From Pleurocapsa sp. MO_226.B13 (GTDB taxonomy: Bacteria; Cyanobacteriota; Cyanobacteriia; Cyanobacteriales; Xenococcaceae): a stretch of 6,116 nt of DNA. The translations under genes were made by a program, and so were the position numbers. The DNA lies in contig JASJEI010000338.1 of NCBI GenBank assembly GCA_030064795.1, positions 1 through 6,116 on the forward strand, in the 5' to 3' direction. The notes below the pieces were generated by a model that saw only the letters and a program-made list of their open reading frames with translations, made no database searches and was not told the DNA's origin. Below are positions 5,136 through 6,116 of this stretch, one piece after another (position 1 is the stretch's first letter; the number at the start of each line of letters is the position of its first letter).

Positions 5136-6116
5136 TTATCGAGATAAGTCTATATTTTGTTGAATTTGTCGCGCTCGATTTTGTTCTAAGCTTTGCTGTT
5201 TAATAGCCTGTGTTTTCTGATTCAAGCTCCGAGTTCCGCGCTCGGAAAACTCATTTTTCTTTACATTAAAATCTTGGTCAAATTCTATTGTTCTACCATC
5301 ATAATAAATAGATAAATTTTGAGGATCTTTCTCAATCATTACCCCATCTGGAGAGTCATAAACTATCCTGTCTAACAAACCACCATTCCTAGCTTCGGGT
5401 AAATCAAATTCTTCCACTTGATTAACAGACTCTTCAACATATCTTTGTCCTTCATTTAAGACGATATATTTTGCCGAACTGGCAAGCTCAAACAAAGTGT
5501 CATTAATACTTTCAAATGTATTAATAGGCTCTGGGGTTGTCTGGTTAAATGATTCCATTTTTGGCTGTAGAGGTTGAACTTGTTCCCTAAAGTTATCTGA
5601 TGTATAAACAGTGAGCTTCGTTTTAGTACGAGAAGCCACTTCATATATATCGGCACGAAATAATTGATTTGATTTAGCTGTTGAGGGGTAATAAATACAG
5701 CAATCAATTTTTTTGCTGCGGTATTTTTCTAAAGTATCAGCATAATTATACTCTGAGTGTAATAAGTCACTACTTTTAACAATACTATGCTTACCGTTAA
5801 GTTTGATAGTAATTCTTTGCCGATCTTTAATATCATTAATGGTAAAAGATTGCCCTGGGAAAACTTGCTTGCCATTTATGTATTGACCGCGACTAAACCG
5901 CATTTTTTCGTGAAGACGTAATTCTCTTCTCTGTACTTCAAATACTTCACGATTTTGATATCGCTTAAGAGGAAGTTCAACTCGATTACCAAAGCGATCG
6001 CCTAAATTTAAAACCTTTCTATCTTCATCAATACTCAGAACTTTGTACAAGTGTTGATTACTAAAATTTTTAGACTGGCGGTTGAATTTAATCATGTTGC
6101 CAACCTGATAATTTTC
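5136..6116 (-). CDS. 3' part of a TrwC/TraI/TraA-like relaxase-helicase (MOB-F type), start outside the window
   Basis: The frame is open to the right edge. The seven codons before the ATG at 6095 read ENYQVGN, completing the domain pattern YQVGNMIKFNR, so that ATG is internal and the gene is partial (326 residues visible). In TrwC/TraI proteins the relaxase domain is N-terminal, cutting oriT, and a RecD-like helicase follows. The visible part resembles the end of that helicase. From the 6095 methionine, 2-25 match the 'VGD..RFNR....G..Y.V..ID' segment and 65-69 (MRFSR) the second small barrel. DIYEVASRTKTKLTVYTSD (149-167) matches the family's 'YVALSRAK..L.LYT' helicase motif VI, with R156 as the likely arginine finger. 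The 'SQGKTADRV' motif expected just before is replaced by KYRSKKIDCCIYY, so helicase activity is doubtful. The tail (170-319) is poorly conserved, ending in a Gln-rich stretch (QQSLEQNRARQIQQN). It lies directly upstream of the coupling-protein gene. Confidence 0.78.
   Translation of the reverse strand, partial: ENYQVGNMIKFNRQSKNFSNQHLYKVLSIDEDRKVLNLGDRFGNRVELPLKRYQNREVFEVQRRELRLHEKMRFSRGQYINGKQVFPGQSFTINDIKDRQRITIKLNGKHSIVKSSDLLHSEYNYADTLEKYRSKKIDCCIYYPSTAKSNQLFRADIYEVASRTKTKLTVYTSDNFREQVQPLQPKMESFNQTTPEPINTFESINDTLFELASSAKYIVLNEGQRYVEESVNQVEEFDLPEARNGGLLDRIVYDSPDGVMIEKDPQNLSIYYDGRTIEFDQDFNVKKNEFSERGTRSLNQKTQAIKQQSLEQNRARQIQQNIDLSR
5994..6001. repeat. HIP1 octamer
   Basis: Perfect GCGATCGC within the relaxase gene, in codons for LGDRF. 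It indicates the transfer genes are adapted to a cyanobacterial host, not recent arrivals from another phylum. Confidence 0.8.

Noticed and set aside
5228..5246. TCCGAG/CTCGGA inverted repeat in the relaxase 3' end
   Set aside because: Six-base arms inside a well-supported coding frame; no added significance visible.
5456..5707. - strand frame of 83 codons
   Set aside because: Out-of-frame shadow within the relaxase gene, whose own frame has recognisable motifs.
6093..6095. ATG as the true start of the relaxase-like gene
   Set aside because: The frame stays open through seven more codons to the window edge, and those residues (YQVGN) complete a conserved barrel segment. The gene is partial.
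1..6116. CRISPR array, tRNA, rRNA or plasmid replication origin with iterons
   Set aside because: I saw no regularly spaced direct repeats, no cloverleaf-like or rRNA-like sequence, and no tandem iteron cluster anywhere in the window.

Overview
The window looks like accessory DNA of a cyanobacterium, most likely a conjugative plasmid or an integrated conjugative element. It is AT-rich, and the palindrome GCGATCGC (HIP1, the over-represented cyanobacterial octamer) occurs four times in about 6 kb (37, 1501, 1922, 5994). The insertion-sequence families also match those common in cyanobacteria. Host and replicon type are inference; no replication, ribosomal or core metabolic gene is visible.

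Bases 1-1526 are an insertion-sequence graveyard. A structurally complete IS1-family element (113-995) has 26-bp inverted ends. Its insA and insB frames are arranged +1 rather than the classical -1, at an A8 run. It shows no target duplication. On its left lie the first 20 codons of an IS630-type transposase on the + strand. On its right are the 3' ends of an IS5-type and then a different IS630-type transposase, both on the - strand. At least three older elements have therefore been eroded and joined here.

Bases 1527-3301 hold + strand genes I cannot assign. A 134-codon frame is interrupted early by a single TAA (1681-2082). It is followed by a small one-helix membrane protein (2207-2449, start uncertain because a strong hairpin lies inside the longer version). 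Then comes a 278-residue protein with a cysteine-rich C-terminus (2465-3301). The last two are 15 bp apart and probably co-transcribed.

Bases 3371-6116 hold two - strand conjugation genes reading toward the unknown pair. The 3' part of a TrwC/TraI/TraA-like relaxase-helicase runs in from the right edge (5136-6116, no start in the window). Four bases later comes a 586-residue TrwB/TraD-type coupling protein (3371-5131) with two N-terminal membrane segments and intact Walker A and B motifs. A relaxase would nick and unwind the plasmid strand at oriT, and the coupling protein would hand the relaxosome to a type IV secretion channel. The visible relaxase tail keeps the overall pattern of the C-terminal helicase region, but its expected SQG-type motif is not recognisable. 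The two convergent units are separated by 69 bp containing a 9-bp hairpin.
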